Of a DNA stretch of 64,000 nt, positions 1 through 11,314 are shown one piece after another (position 1 is the stretch's first letter; each line of letters begins with the position of its first letter). Source of the stretch: Apostichopus japonicus. Taxonomy: Eukaryota > Echinodermata > Holothuroidea > Aspidochirotida > Stichopodidae. The translations under genes and the position numbers were made by a program. The notes beneath the pieces are model-generated. The model did no database searches. It had not been told where the DNA came from and worked only from the letters and a program-made list of their open reading frames with translations. The stretch lies in NCBI RefSeq assembly GCF_037975245.1, contig NC_092569.1, positions 33,937,668 to 34,001,667 of the forward strand, in the 5' to 3' direction.

Positions 1-585
1 ATGGACATTCATATTGGAAAAGTTTGCTCAAGGGCATACCATGGACTCTATAATATTCGTCAGATCAGAAAATTCCTGGATGAGGACTGTACTAAAACTC
101 TTTTTAATGCTTTTGTAATTAGTCACATCGACTACTGTAATGCACTCTTGATTGGTTTACCTGATTATAAGCTTCGTAGAGTTCAAATGGTACTTAATGG
201 AGCGGCTCGTTTGATTTACGCTCTTCCTAAATTTTGTCATATTACTTTTACTTTACAATCTCTTCATTGGTTACCTGTACAGCAACGCATTGAATTTAAA
301 CTAATCTTGCAAGTATTTAAATGTTTAAAAGGTCTTGCACCTAAGTATTTATGTGATATGATCTCGGTTAAGTCTAGTTGTTACTCTTTGCGCTCACATT
401 CTCGAATCACACTGCATGTTCCTTGTATCAATCATAATACATTAGGCAATAGGGCTTTTGCCTACAAAGGACCTCGGTTGTGGAATTCACTTCCGGTGGA
501 ATTGATGCGTATCGACTCCTTGACCCTAGATGCTTTCAAGATAAAGTTAAAAACATATCTGTTTAAGCTTGCTTATTCTGATTGA
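1..585 (+). pseudogene. C-terminal part of a CR1/L2-type LINE reverse transcriptase
   Basis: The open frame runs from the window edge to a stop at 583-585 (194 codons). It carries the conserved tail that follows the catalytic part of CR1/L2/Jockey-group reverse transcriptases: a DYCNALL block near residue 45, LHWLPVQQRIEFK near residue 88, a YSLRSHS block near residue 127, and a final RLWNSLPVEL segment. The catalytic core would lie left of the window. The frame is intact, so the copy may be fairly young, but only the 3' end is visible. Family assignment is from recognised motifs, not a search. Confidence 0.85.
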
Positions 586-658
586 CCCGACTGGTTGGCT
601 TTTTCCTTGTTAAGCGCTTTTGAATGTTTTGTACAAAATTAGCGCTATATAAATGCAT

Positions 659-680
<22 letters not shown>
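586..680 (+). mobile_element. 3' UTR and ATT-repeat tail of the CR1/L2-type LINE
   Basis: Directly after the reverse transcriptase stop comes a short 3' UTR with AGCGCTATATAAATGC followed by about seven ATT repeats. This microsatellite-like end is typical of L2/CR1-group LINEs and marks the 3' end of the element. A similar GCGCTATA plus ATT tail occurs at 16470-16552 and, inverted, near 48510-48575. Confidence 0.7.
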
Positions 681-754
<74 letters not shown>

Positions 755-872
755 CATTTATATATATATATAGCCTATATATATATAGCCTATATATAGA
801 TATATTTATATATATATAGATATATATCTATATCTATATATATATATATATATCTATATATATATATATATA
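681..872. repeat. (TA)n microsatellite with interruptions
   Basis: Almost pure TA dinucleotides, broken by TTTACATT, AGCC and ATC pieces. It abuts the ATT tail of the LINE and may have grown from it. The ORFs around it are not genes. Confidence 0.95.
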
Positions 873-1295
873 CGTCAATGTAAACTTCTTCATCTTGTTT
901 AATTACGTTTCAATGGAAGAAGAATCAAATACAGCATCGTTTAGTAGTATTTAGGGATTGTCCAAATATATTCGATGATGTTAAATAGCTTGATAAATAA
1001 ATATCAAACAAAGTTAGATAGCCCAGCTCAAAGTTTAACACGAAGATAATAACACTGATATCGGAGAACCATCTGGGACTCGTGTTGCAGAAAACTAGGG
1101 TGTTCAGAAAATCTAACCTGTTCACTAAGTTTCAGTTTAAAGTACATATCCGAGTTATTTTCAATTTGTTATTTCTAGAATTTAAACTGTAAAGGAATGA
1201 ATTTACGTATTTGTCGGAGTCAATGTTTCTGTACTATAGTTACTCATTAAAGTCCAAATATGCTCTGCATATATGATATCCACAAAAAAAGAATT
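873..1295. other. Unassigned AT-rich DNA
   Basis: No coding signature, RNA gene or clear repeat was found. A short block (GGAGAACCATCTGGG near 1063) recurs near 2211, which hints at an old dispersed repeat. Confidence 0.5.
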
Positions 1296-1297
1296 AT

Positions 1298-1715
1298 CTT
1301 GGCATGCCTATAGACTGTAAGTGTTTATGTCGGAGGACTAGTCCCCCCATAAGTTAGACTTATCCTGGCAAGCCTAGACTGTAAGTGTTTATGTCGAAGG
1401 ACTAGTTCCCCCATAGGTTAGACTTGTCCTGGCATGCCTAGACTGTAAGTGTTTATTTCGGAGGACTAGTTCCCCCATAGGTTAAACTTATCCTGGCATG
1501 AATAGACTAAGTGTTTATGTCGGAGGACTAGTTCCCATAGGTTAGACTTAGCCTGGCATGCCAAGACTGTAAGTGTTTATGTCGGAGGACTAGTTCCCAC
1601 AGGTTAGACTTGTCCTGGCATGCCTAGACTGTAAGTGTTTATGTCGGAGGACTAGTCCCTCATAAGTTAGACTTATTCTAGCATGCCCATGGAGTGTAAG
1701 TGTTTATGTTGTGCT
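1298..1715. repeat. Minisatellite, unit about 62-65 bp, six to seven copies
   Basis: The unit contains GACTGTAAGTGTTTATGTCG, then GGAGGACTAGT, a short C run, GTTAGACTTATCC and TGGCATGCC. Copies differ by small indels around the C run and a few substitutions. The last copy decays near 1715. Confidence 0.9.
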
Positions 1716-1886
1716 TTGTTGTGAATGCTGTCATGGTAGTTACTAAAAGGTGAAGAACAATATAATAGTACCCGGCTGCTCGTCTATCTATAAACTTTCA
1801 GTTTAAGGTGAACTTACTACACTGCTGTTATCATAGCCTACATTTCCGTTCAAAGACATATAGGCCGAAATAATTGACGAAAAGTT

Positions 1887-2123
1887 ATGTTACCATATAA
1901 AGTTTTAGTTCAGTGCGCTGGAAAGAAGCTAAAGGTTGTCGTTGTCAGACATTTGGATTTGAGAAGGGGCGGACAGAACAAAATGAGAGCAATATTTGAT
2001 GGGCGTATGCTAAGGGTAGTTCAAGCTGGCGCCAGGGCGACAGTGCGAGAGGTTCGCGTGACGAGGGGCACGATTTGCAAGGCCATGCGGGCGTTGGGTC
2101 CCTATAATGGGGGTCCAATGAGG
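1887..2123 (+). CDS. Possible orphan exon of unknown function
   Basis: A 79-codon open frame starts at ATG 1887. It is locally richer in G+C than the flanks and reaches an excellent splice donor, AATGAG|GTAAGTCC, with the junction after 2123. The peptide is very basic, rich in Arg and Lys and in Val. I do not recognise a family. Nothing downstream shows a matching acceptor exon, so it may be a real first exon, an exon caught in a repeat, or chance. Confidence 0.25.
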
Positions 2124-3484
2124 TAAGTCCACTGACGCTCTGCAGTTTCATCGTTTATCAGAAAAGTATACGCAGAGAACTAAGATGGTCATGATTGTGG
2201 GCTAAATGTTGGAGAACCATCTGGGCATCAGGTATTTGACATTTAGATCCAGAAATATTTGATAGGCATCAATATGTTTAAGTATGCATGTTAGGAATAT
2301 TAGGTATTGTTACGTTGGGGTGCTCCGGCTCAATTAGTTCAGGGCTTCGTTATAAAATAAGTAGAACTAACAGCAGATAAAGAGAAACTTATAAAGACAT
2401 AGATATAATTGTAGAATATAAGCTTTATTTATTCTCTGATGATATTGTTGCTGGAGTGCAGATCAAGAATAGTGTATCTGAACTACACTCTCTGAAGTCT
2501 GGAATGCTAGTCTTTTTTCATACTAAAAAACTACAGTATTTAAGTCATTACAACTTCCTGTGAATGGGCAGTAACCTCTCTGTGACATAAACTCTTGGTC
2601 ACAGAGTCTTTTACTTACAATTCCTAATTAGGCACATAGGAGAGGGCCATGACTAACCACATTTGCATGCACATGATATGCAACAGGTTGTCATCTGTGG
2701 TTGAGCATGTATATTTCATTGAATTAAGACAAAGGGGCTTCTACGAATATGATGTGGGTGAGGGGTGAATAAACTAGGGAACAGGAAGTAAGTAGTTACT
2801 CTTAAGACAAAGAGGCATGGAAGCACATGTTTAAAGTAATATGATGGGGATATAAGTACATGCTACATTACAGTATGCATCGCAATTTTGCCCACGTTTG
2901 ATACTCTATGTTTACTATACACTATAACAAAACCAGCAGCAGGAATGCCTAATAGCACATATATATCATTCATATAATTTGCTATTAAGCAAATCAATCC
3001 TTTATACTGTAAAGAATATAATTTAAAAGGATCCGTGTTTTTTAAGTTGTTTAATTAACTCTACCTACCGATTTTCAACTTACCTTCCTGTACAAGATGG
3101 CGCTTGCGTCAGTTCCTGATACGAATTGTCGGTTGTACTTCCTTGTCTTGTGATTATGATACAGTACCTTTGCAGCTTCCAGTTCGATCATTAAACTTTG
3201 AAATTTCGTTTACAATCGTGTGATAGACCTATCTGTAGCCTTTGAACCCAAATAAATATTATCGCACTTCACAAACACTTAAAGAACGTTCCAGAATATT
3301 CAAAGTGTATATTTAAGCATCAATATGTTAGGTATGCGTTGCAATTTGTCCCGCCTATGATATTCTATGTTTACTATACACTAATGAAACCAGCATTAGG
3401 ACTACCGTATAACACATATACAAATTTATACGAATCCTTTGGACTTTTAAGATCTTTCTGTCGGCTGGGGCAGCGTTGGTGGGT
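2124..3484. other. Unassigned DNA with a pair of diverged direct repeats
   Basis: About 95 bp at 2874-2970 recurs in the same orientation at 3330-3425; both contain TCTATGTTTACTATACACTA followed by an ACCAGCA block. The spacing is about 455 bp. The rest shows no coding or RNA signature. Confidence 0.5.
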
Positions 3485-3838
3485 GGGGGATTTCCAGATG
3501 TTTTGAAGCTGAGATTCTGTTATCTGTGGGAATAGGTTCTGAGATGTTTTGTAGCTGTGATTCTGTCATCTGCGGGGATAGGTTCGAAAATGTTTTTAGC
3601 TGTGGGATAGGTTCTAAGATTTTTGGTATCTGTGATTCTGTCATCTGTGGGGATAGGTTCTAATATGTTTTGTAGCTGATATTCTGTCATCTGTGGGGAT
3701 AGGTTCTAATATGTTTAGCAGCTGTGATTCCGTCATCTGTGGGGATAGGTTCTAAGATGTTTTGTAGCTGTGATTCTGTCATCTGCGGGGATAGGTTCTC
3801 AAATGTTTTGTAGCTGTGATTCTGTCATCTGTGGGGCT
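3485..3838. repeat. Minisatellite, unit about 50 bp, about seven copies
   Basis: The unit reads GGTTCT, AGATGTTTTGTAGCTG, TGATTCTGTCATCTG, TGGGGATA. Short ORFs at 3447-3644 (-) and 3770-3967 (+) are translations of this repeat and its edge. Confidence 0.9.
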
Positions 3839-4799
3839 AGTTTTCAGGTCGTAGTGCTCTTCAGCCGTGACATTTTGCTTCCGCTGGGCGAGTCTTGTGA
3901 AAGGCACTTTGCTTTCCATCGCTGTAGAAGGCTTCTTAGTGTGGATTTACAAGATTTGCTGATTTAATTGGTGTAAGCTGCGTGCATGGGATTGGTTAGT
4001 CTGCTGCTTTGTGTTTGTTCTCTGTAGGTATTGTTACCATGGGCGTAGATAGCTTTTCTAAGGTGAGTGCAGGGCGGACGTCACATGGATCTAGAATGAC
4101 GTCATACTACAAAACATTCGTCACTATTATCAATATCTGGATTTCCGGAATATGTTAACAACGTTATAGGGACTCGTTAGCTCTTATGGTTGGAGTTTTA
4201 ACATATACTGAGCTGCAAATGGTCAAATCAGTTCGATTCTTTCTAGTGACTGCCAAATTGCTTTCTTCTCTTTTTCATTAGAAGCCTGAAAAGTGGGGGG
4301 TGGGAATATTTCGTGTTAAGTCCCCCCCCCCCGTCCCCCCCCCCCACACACACAGCTCAAAAAGTGGTGGAGACATGTCCAACGGGTTCTACGCCCATTA
4401 TCAGTTTGTAGTGCCTTTGTTGTTGTGATTTTACTGTTTAAAGAAGAAGTAAAGGTACTTATTTGTAAAATATGTTGCAAAATCCTCATATTAGTTCTTG
4501 TGAAAACACTGATTAATATATGTAGCTTTATATTGTGACTCATTCACTGTATTGACAACAATAAAAACGCCCTCGATTTTACAGGCTGCAAAGAAATGAA
4601 TAAATCTGGTTATAACTAAAACTTTAATTATTCAGAACCCTATTACCTTGCCTTCACAATTAGTCTGTATCAAAAAGGCAATTTAGAATAGAAATTAATC
4701 GCAAACTTGTCTACTCTGCTGGGAAGTATATTTGTATGATAGAAATTTGGTTGTCTGTATAGTTGTCAAGATTGAATGTTATATTTGGATAACAGTTAT
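3839..4799. other. Unassigned DNA with a poly-C tract
   Basis: No gene recognised. A C-rich run with (CA)n lies at about 4321-4353. The remainder is AT-rich single-copy-looking DNA. Confidence 0.4.
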
Positions 4800-5100
4800 C
4801 AGGCGCGTATCCAGGATTTTCTAACCCGGGGGGCGCGAATTACTATTACTCTAAGCGGAGCTCCACCATCGGTTGGCGCACAGCGTACAAGAAAATTTCT
4901 GGTTTTGATACCCCCCAGATCACCGGAAATGGCACTTATCGGGCTTGAAAATGACCAACCAGATGTACACTTTTACCTGAGAACTAAGTATTTCCCAATA
5001 GTTTTTTTTTCCATTTATAACCTTTTTGAAGATTTTCACCAGTCACACATCATGTTCGACCTCATCGCATCTCCTGTGGATCATTGCTTTTGTAGGTGAT
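4800..5100. mobile_element. Relic of a CAGGCGCG-ended miniature DNA transposon
   Basis: It begins CAGGCGCGTATCCAGG at 4800 and contains CACCATCGGTTGGCGCACAG and CGTACAAGAAAATTT. The same order (CACCACGAGTTGGCGCGAAG, CGTACAAGAAAATTT) appears in the element at 10592-11314, so both belong to one family. The right end is not resolved here. Confidence 0.5.
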
Positions 5101-5335
5101 TCTACGTCGCGGTCCACAATACCCGACAGCCCCACTTTTTAAGGTTTTTAGCCCATTATTTGTTCAGAATTTGAAAATTCACATTTCTCGTGAATAAACT
5201 CACTTCAAAACATACCCATAATGTTGCAAAAAATGTCATCTATGGACAACTAATATAGAAAAACCTCCTTGAACTCCTAACAGACCGTTCAAAATTACAC
5301 GAGTAGAGGGAAGTACACTGAAAACTTAAATTGGT

Positions 5336-5712
5336 TCACCGACTAACATAACGTTAGTCCATCTGGTGCCTCTCCCGACTAACATAGCCTTAGTCAGTTG
5401 CTATACCGACTAATTTATTCCTTGGTCAGTTGGATTTCTTAGTCGGTCATCTTAGTCCGTCAGCTTAGTCGATCAACAATTTCTTAGTCGGTAAATGTAT
5501 ATTAGTCAGTTACATCAGTTGGTGACATTAGTCGGTCTTTACCGACTAATTTATATGAGCCACCGACTAGTTTATAGCAGGTTTTACATTAGTCAGGATG
5601 GTGCCTCTCCCGACTAACCTTTCTTAGTCGGTATCGACTGACTAGTTGCACTGACTAGAATCACTGAAAGAATTAAACCCGACTAGTTTCACTGACTAGC
5701 ATCACTGAAAGA
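5336..5712. repeat. Left subterminal array of ACCGACTAA motifs in both orientations
   Basis: Forward forms (ACCGACTAA, CCCGACTAA, CGACTAG) and reverse forms (TTAGTCGG, TTAGTCAG, TTAGTCCG) follow each other every 15-45 bp. It ends with two CACTGACTAG-x-ATCACTGAAAG blocks that resemble the terminal sequence itself. Confidence 0.85.
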
Positions 5713-6330
5713 AAAGAGCGCAGAAGAACACAAATAATGTGTACGTTGGCAGTATTTATTTCTGATAAAACTTCTGTCTACAAAAGCTGACTTTCGACAG
5801 ATAGAGAAGATATCACTGTAAACAAAAATCTGAAAATATGATTTTATTCCAACAAAGTTAAGACAAGTTAATGGATCAAACATGAATCGCAAAAGTATAG
5901 CACTGCACAATAATGCAAAGTTGAATCTTGGGCAAGGGTTCCTCATGACTTTCGTTTTAAAGTGGTACCCCAAATCGACACCAGTTAAGTCTTCACGAAC
6001 AAAGAGTGTTTCTCTTAACTACAAATGGCCTCCCACTTGTCTTCAGGAAGCCAAAATCTGCACCATTATTGACCTGTGAACAGAAAATATGATATACATG
6101 TAAGCACAGATACAGATATAGCACATGATAACTCACATTATCATAAACATACATTTACATTAAAATTTTATAACATATTGGGAGGTATACATTTAAATCT
6201 AGGTCCCTCAAATTATAAGCCAGGAATAGCAGCTTTACCAAATAATTATTAGCTTTGCACAGCATAACACCAAGTTATTTTTCAAAGCTTAATAGTTATG
6301 TTAATCATGTTAATAATGATCCCAATAGAC

Positions 6331-7705
6331 CGGGAGCCCAGAGGGTTTGGTTAGCTGGGAAGGTAACCAATTGCCTTGTACATCACAATGTTCACAGTGC
6401 ATTCCTGTATATGAAACCAACGACTGGCACACCGACTGTGGTGGGTGTGGCTGGGAGAGCAATTTTAAAGTCACCTGATAGCTAACCTAGATCAGTTTTC
6501 ATGGTAACACAAAGTAAGAACAATGTGTCAGGTATGGCCCCAAGAGCAACAAATGGCCATTGCCAGTAATTATTGGTGGTGGGGTACCCCTGCCAGTGAT
6601 CTATAATTGACCCCTCAAGGCTGACCTAGGTCAGCTCATGAGGAAACCACTTGAAACCTACTGGAAAATGTTGGTTAGGACTTCAGATACAACTGATGGG
6701 CATTGCCAGTAATTTTTATTGGTGGGGTACCCCTGCCAGTAGACCCCCAAAATGCCCATCCCCCATTGACCTAGATGAGCTCATGATGTAACCAGTTGAA
6801 AACTACTGGAAATGGTATCACTTCATATGTAAGGGATGGGCATTTCCAGTAATTTATATTGGGGGGGGGGGGTACCCCTGCCAGTAGACCCCCAAAATGC
6901 CCATTCCCTCATTGACCTAGGTCAGCTCATGAGATAACCAGTTGAAAAATTACTGGAAAATGATAGGTATCACTTCATATGTAAGGGATGGGCATTTCCA
7001 GTAATTTATATTAGTGGGGTACCCCTGCCAGTAGACCCCCAAATGCCCCCCCCCCCCTCATTGATCTAGGTCAGCTCATGATTTAACCAGTTGAAAACTA
7101 CTGGAAAATGATTGACAGGATTCTATATGTAAGGGATGGGCGGTCTCTGGCAGTGGTGGCCCACCAATATAAAATACTGGAAATGCCCATCCTTACATAT
7201 GAAGTGATAACTATCATTTTCCTGTAGGTTTCAACTGGTCAAATCATGAGCTCACCTAGGTCAATGAGGGGATGGGCATATTGGGGGTCTACTGTCAGGG
7301 GTACCCCACCAATAAAAATTACTGGCAATGCCCATCCCTTGTATCTGAAGTCCTAACCAACATTTTCCAGTAGGTTTCAAGTGGTTACCTCATGAGCTGA
7401 CCTAGGTCAGCTGTGAGGGGTCAATCGTTGATCACTGGCAGGGGTACCCCACCACCAATAATTACTGGCGATGGCCATTTGCTGCTCTTGGGGCCATACC
7501 TGACACAGTGTTCTTACTTTGATATGGTTACCATGAAAACTGATCTAGGTTAGCTATTAGGTGACTTTAAAATTGCTCTCCCAGCCACATCCACCACAGT
7601 CGGTTTGCCAGTCGTCAGGTTTCATGTACAGGAATGCATTGTGAACATTGTAATGTACCAGGCAATTGGTTACCTTCCCAGCTAACCAAACCCTCTGGAC
7701 TCCCG
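6331..7705. repeat. Large imperfect foldback (inverted repeat) with tandem units in the left arm
   Basis: The left arm starts GGGAGCCCAGAGGGTTTGG at 6332. The right arm ends with the reverse complement (CCTCTGGACTCCCG) at 7705, and most of the interval pairs end to end. The left arm holds about four tandem copies of a roughly 150-180 bp unit; the right arm has fewer. Each unit carries the 14-bp palindrome CTGACCTAGGTCAG or a variant, plus GGGGTACCCCTGCCAGT. The turn-around is near 7141-7185. ORFs in it (6255-6485, for instance) are not genes. Confidence 0.85.
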
Positions 7706-7923
7706 CTCTACAGATCAGTGAAAATTTGACCAAACTTATGAAGCTTGCACGTAAATGATATACTAGACTGTTTGTTTTTTAAAACAGGTTATGAAAAGTA
7801 TCTTTAATATCATTAAACAGTTGGGTACAATAGTTAAACTCACTCTTCCATCTTTTTTCTCTATGGTACTTGTTCCTTTGCTTTTTGGACTCTTGGATAA
7901 ACTCTTTTGTTCTGCGAAGGGTA

Positions 7924-8058
7924 CTAATATATCATCTTAAAACATGTCTTTAAGCCATATATAACACAGTTCTCCTCTTCTGTTGTTGCCTCCGCACTGG
8001 TGTCGTACATCACAGGAAACCTCACCCTTGACTTAGATATTTGGCTTTTCAATTCCTG
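7924..8058 (-). pseudogene. Possible exon fragment inside the CACTA-like element
   Basis: On the minus strand a strong acceptor (TTTCTTTTTTCCAG) at 8059-8072 opens a 44-codon frame, beginning QELKSQISKSR, that stops at 7924. Just beyond, in another frame, comes a lysine-rich piece (RRTKEFIQESKKQRNKYHRE) around 7850-7915. Together they look like decayed coding sequence carried by the element. I do not recognise the protein. Confidence 0.25.
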
Positions 8059-9694
8059 CTGGAAAAAAGAAACAGCAAAGTATTCATCATTTGAAAAAAA
8101 AAATTAAATAAAGTTGTCACCACAAAGTTATGTGAGATTTGCTTCCACTATAGTCTCAAAAAACAATCCCAAAGTTTGAAGCAGACTGTATAAAGCTGAA
8201 AATTTGAACGAGAGTGTCATCACCATTGCAACCAGAATCAAATGCTCAGAATACAGAGATAATAAAACATGGGCTAAATCTTTGTTTGTTTTTATGATCT
8301 TTAAAAATATAAAATTTTAGAAACAGAAATGCACTGAGCCAACTTATTTATAGGCCTAATCGTTTTTAGTTGTTATTATGCTTGCTCACATAACAAGCCT
8401 GTTTAGACCTAGGCTAGAGGAGAATCAATACTTTGTTACACTAAGTTTGTCTTTCGGTCGTTTTGATTTAGTCTTACTAGTAGTACTAAAGTATATAATG
8501 GACCGGCGAAGACTAGAGAATACCCAGAGTTTTAGCAACTGCGTTAAAATGTATCATCTGATCTATTATTTACGTCAATGAGTTTCATTCAATCTAGGAT
8601 CAAAAAGAGAAAACTAATTAATCTTAACCTTTAAACTTTGCTACTAAACAGATATGCTTGAATTACAAATAAATGTCAAAAACCATCATAATCTACGAAT
8701 CGATGCATATACATATACATAAACAGAATAATTTGAATTCGCGCAAGTGAACCCTGCACTACATTGGACAGAAAAAAACGTGCAATTATAGACCAAACTA
8801 AACATACTAAATTTTCCGTTACTTCTACATAAAATATCAATACAAATACAACAACTTACTCTTTTGGCAGTATACTAAAAGCACATGTTATAATAACTTC
8901 AGACTATCAAGCTTTCCTGAGAAAAAAACGGTTAATACTTCTTACAGTAAACAAGTCGACCGTGAAGGAATGTCGCAATTGTTTCCTGGGCGTGACCGGA
9001 AATTAAATACTAAAAAATGATAAATGAAAAGGTTAAATAGAACTGAAGCGTGCATCCTGACTGCTCGCAACATATAATACCGTTGACTAGCCAATTTGTT
9101 CAGCCTACTGTGACTGTACGTTTGAAGGTCTAGCCTTGCTTATTCAATATCACAAAGCCTACCCATTTAGATTCACATGGGAAATTACAGGAAATCTTTA
9201 CCAAATGAGTGTAGACTTCAAATAAATTATTGAGACTTATAGTTCCAGCATTTGTTTGGGAATAAATTAGAAGATTATGTGCCACTGTTCAATCTAGCCC
9301 AATACACACATAACACATTGTTAATTGGTGTTTAGAATGCACACATTAGTGTTGAGAATGCACTGCAAGTACCCAGTAGAAGCCTATAGGTTACTCACTG
9401 TCATTGCACTTGTGTATTGCGAAACGCCAGCATGACAACGGTAGCGTTACACTAACCATAATACAGTACTAGTGCCAGTGGCCTAACAATTAACTTTAAT
9501 TTTACCTTCAAGTTAAAGGAATAACAGGTAGGCCGATGATGGCAGTTAATACCTCCATTCTTCTAAAGACCTTCTTGGGTGATTTACGGTTGAAAGTTGC
9601 TTAGAGTGATCGTATGAAACTATGCCAAGTACAGCAAGCTGCCGTTGCCTCTCGGTTTCCAAATTGAAGTGAATCGAATTGGGTTAAAATACAT

Positions 9695-9930
9695 TAGTCC
9701 GTCGACACCGACTAAGCTACGATTATGGCGTAAATCGGGTGTCCGTATCGTTCTTAGTCCATGGGTTAAAATACCTTAGTCCGTCGCCACCGACTAAGCT
9801 GCGATTATATTTTCCTTAGTCAGTGTAAACTGACTAAGAAGCAGCGATGAAACGAAGATTTTTGCTAGTCCGTGTGCATTGACTAACGTTACAAACTAAT
9901 TTAACGTTAGTCCGTGGCAATATTGACTAG
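9695..9930. repeat. Right subterminal array of ACCGACTAA motifs
   Basis: Blocks of TTAGTCCGTCG-ACACCGACTAAGCT and TTAGTCAGTGTAAACTGACTAA form small palindromes (a motif facing its inverse), then TTAGTCCGTG repeats run to the terminus. It mirrors the left array and shares the same core motif. Confidence 0.85.
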
Positions 9931-9945
9931 TTTATTTTTTCAGTG

Positions 9946-10591
9946 TTATATGATGAAGAATGTTGGTCAGGAAATTTTCGAAAATTCAGACACACTAATT
10001 TATTGGTGTAGAAATATTAAAACCTCTTATAACGGCTATTATAAAACTTGGTTGAAGGAAATGAAGAATAGCAGATATTTCCTTCAACCGAACAATACAC
10101 ACATAGGCGTAGGAGCCTAGAGGCAGGTCCTCCTACTGAAAGAAAAATAAATTGCAATGATGAGCTAAAGGAAATGAAGAGTTTAAAAAATATCTCCTTG
10201 ATAATTAAAATAAAGTTGTAAGCTTGGCCGACTAATTCGACATTAATAATGTTAAAGAGAATTTTACATAATTGGACTTCCATGCTTTTTCTCCATCTAC
10301 ATAAGACATTTCGTTGTTAACAGCATCCCGCGGTATACTGCGCAATTTCACGAACCGTACGGTACACGATGGCATGCGATGTAATAACCGATGCTTACTT
10401 ATATGATATTGATATTAAAAATTTAGGTTATATTTTTCGGGTAAGTCGTTACAGCCCCCCCCCCCTCCCCCCCAAATCAAATGGGTTACTATGACAACAC
10501 ACATCGACAGTTTTGAGGCTGATCATCCTGGAACCTTTTATCAAGCTCACTGATATGATGTCATATCTGCTGTTTGCTTTACAAATTCGAA
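9946..10591. other. Unassigned DNA
   Basis: A small inverted repeat (GTTGAAGGAAAT facing ATTTCCTTCAAC) lies near 10051-10089, and a poly-C/CTC tract near 10457-10474. No gene recognised. Confidence 0.4.
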
Positions 10592-11314
10592 CAGGCGCGT
10601 AGCAAATACTTTGCCAAGGGAGGGGTGAGGCCTTTAGGCAAACTATCTAAGCGTAGCGCCACCACGAGTTGGCGCGAAGCGTACAAGAAAATTTTGGCCG
10701 AAAATGCCTCCCAGATTGCTGGATATGACCCTTCCACTGCCTTGTAAGTTGCATCTAAGCATTTTCTATTTTGAAATTACTAGCGATATCATAAAAAAAA
10801 ATATGCTCGGAGGGGGGGGGGGGCGGTCGCCCCCTTCCCGAAAATGCGTCATGTTCCCCGACGACTCGGTCGAGTTCGAGACCAGCCACAGTTGGTTTCA
10901 TAGCACAATGTTTAAGGCGTCCATACACACACACGCGTTATGGTATACCATATATAGTATATATATAGAAATAGATACATTAGTGAGAGAGGGAAAATGG
11001 AAACGTCGAAAATGGAGTTGTCGGTGAAAGGGGTAGGGTGAGGCGCACGCCCCTTCCGACATCCTCGATCCGTCACTGGCTACCCTGTGTATATAATAGG
11101 GATCAGCGCTGTAATAACTGTTCCTCTTTCTCTTCCCGGTGTCTTGGCGTATTTCTTCTACTCCCTCCTCCTTTTTCTCTCCTTCTTTTTCTTTTCCCTT
11201 CCTTCATCCTCTTTTCCCCCCCTTTTTGCCCTTTTTTCTTCTCTTTTTTTCCTCTCCTCTTTTTCTTATCCAGGGGGCGCGCCCCAACGCCCCCCCCCCC
11301 TGGATACGCGCCTG
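10592..11314. mobile_element. CAGGCGCG-ended inverted-terminal miniature transposon
   Basis: It starts CAGGCGCGTA at 10592 and ends TACGCGCCTG at 11314, giving ten-base perfect inverted termini. The interior has G-runs, C-runs and a long CT-rich tract (11120-11270). Flanking 8-mers (AATTCGAA and GTTATACG) do not match, so no target duplication survives. Termini and length resemble hAT-type miniature elements. Overlapping CT-tract ORFs at 11038-11396 are artefacts. Confidence 0.6.

Larger units (their letters stand above)
5316..9945. mobile_element. CACTA/EnSpm-like non-autonomous DNA transposon
   Basis: The left end begins CACTGAAAA at 5316 and the right end closes with the inverse (TTTTTTCAGTG) at 9945, so the outermost nine bases are inverted repeats. 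Inside both ends are dense arrays of an ACCGACTAA/TTAGTCGGT motif in both orientations: at least fifteen in 5336-5710 and about ten in 9695-9930. CACTA/EnSpm elements are known for CACT(A/G) termini and for such subterminal motif arrays, which bind transposase. Flanks are GTA and TTA, so a 3-bp target duplication is only two-thirds matched. No transposase was recognised inside. The superfamily call is inference. Confidence 0.55.

Noticed and set aside
6255-6485. 76-codon ORF at the left arm of the foldback
   Set aside because: The same sequence recurs inverted in the right arm without an open frame; it is repeat DNA.
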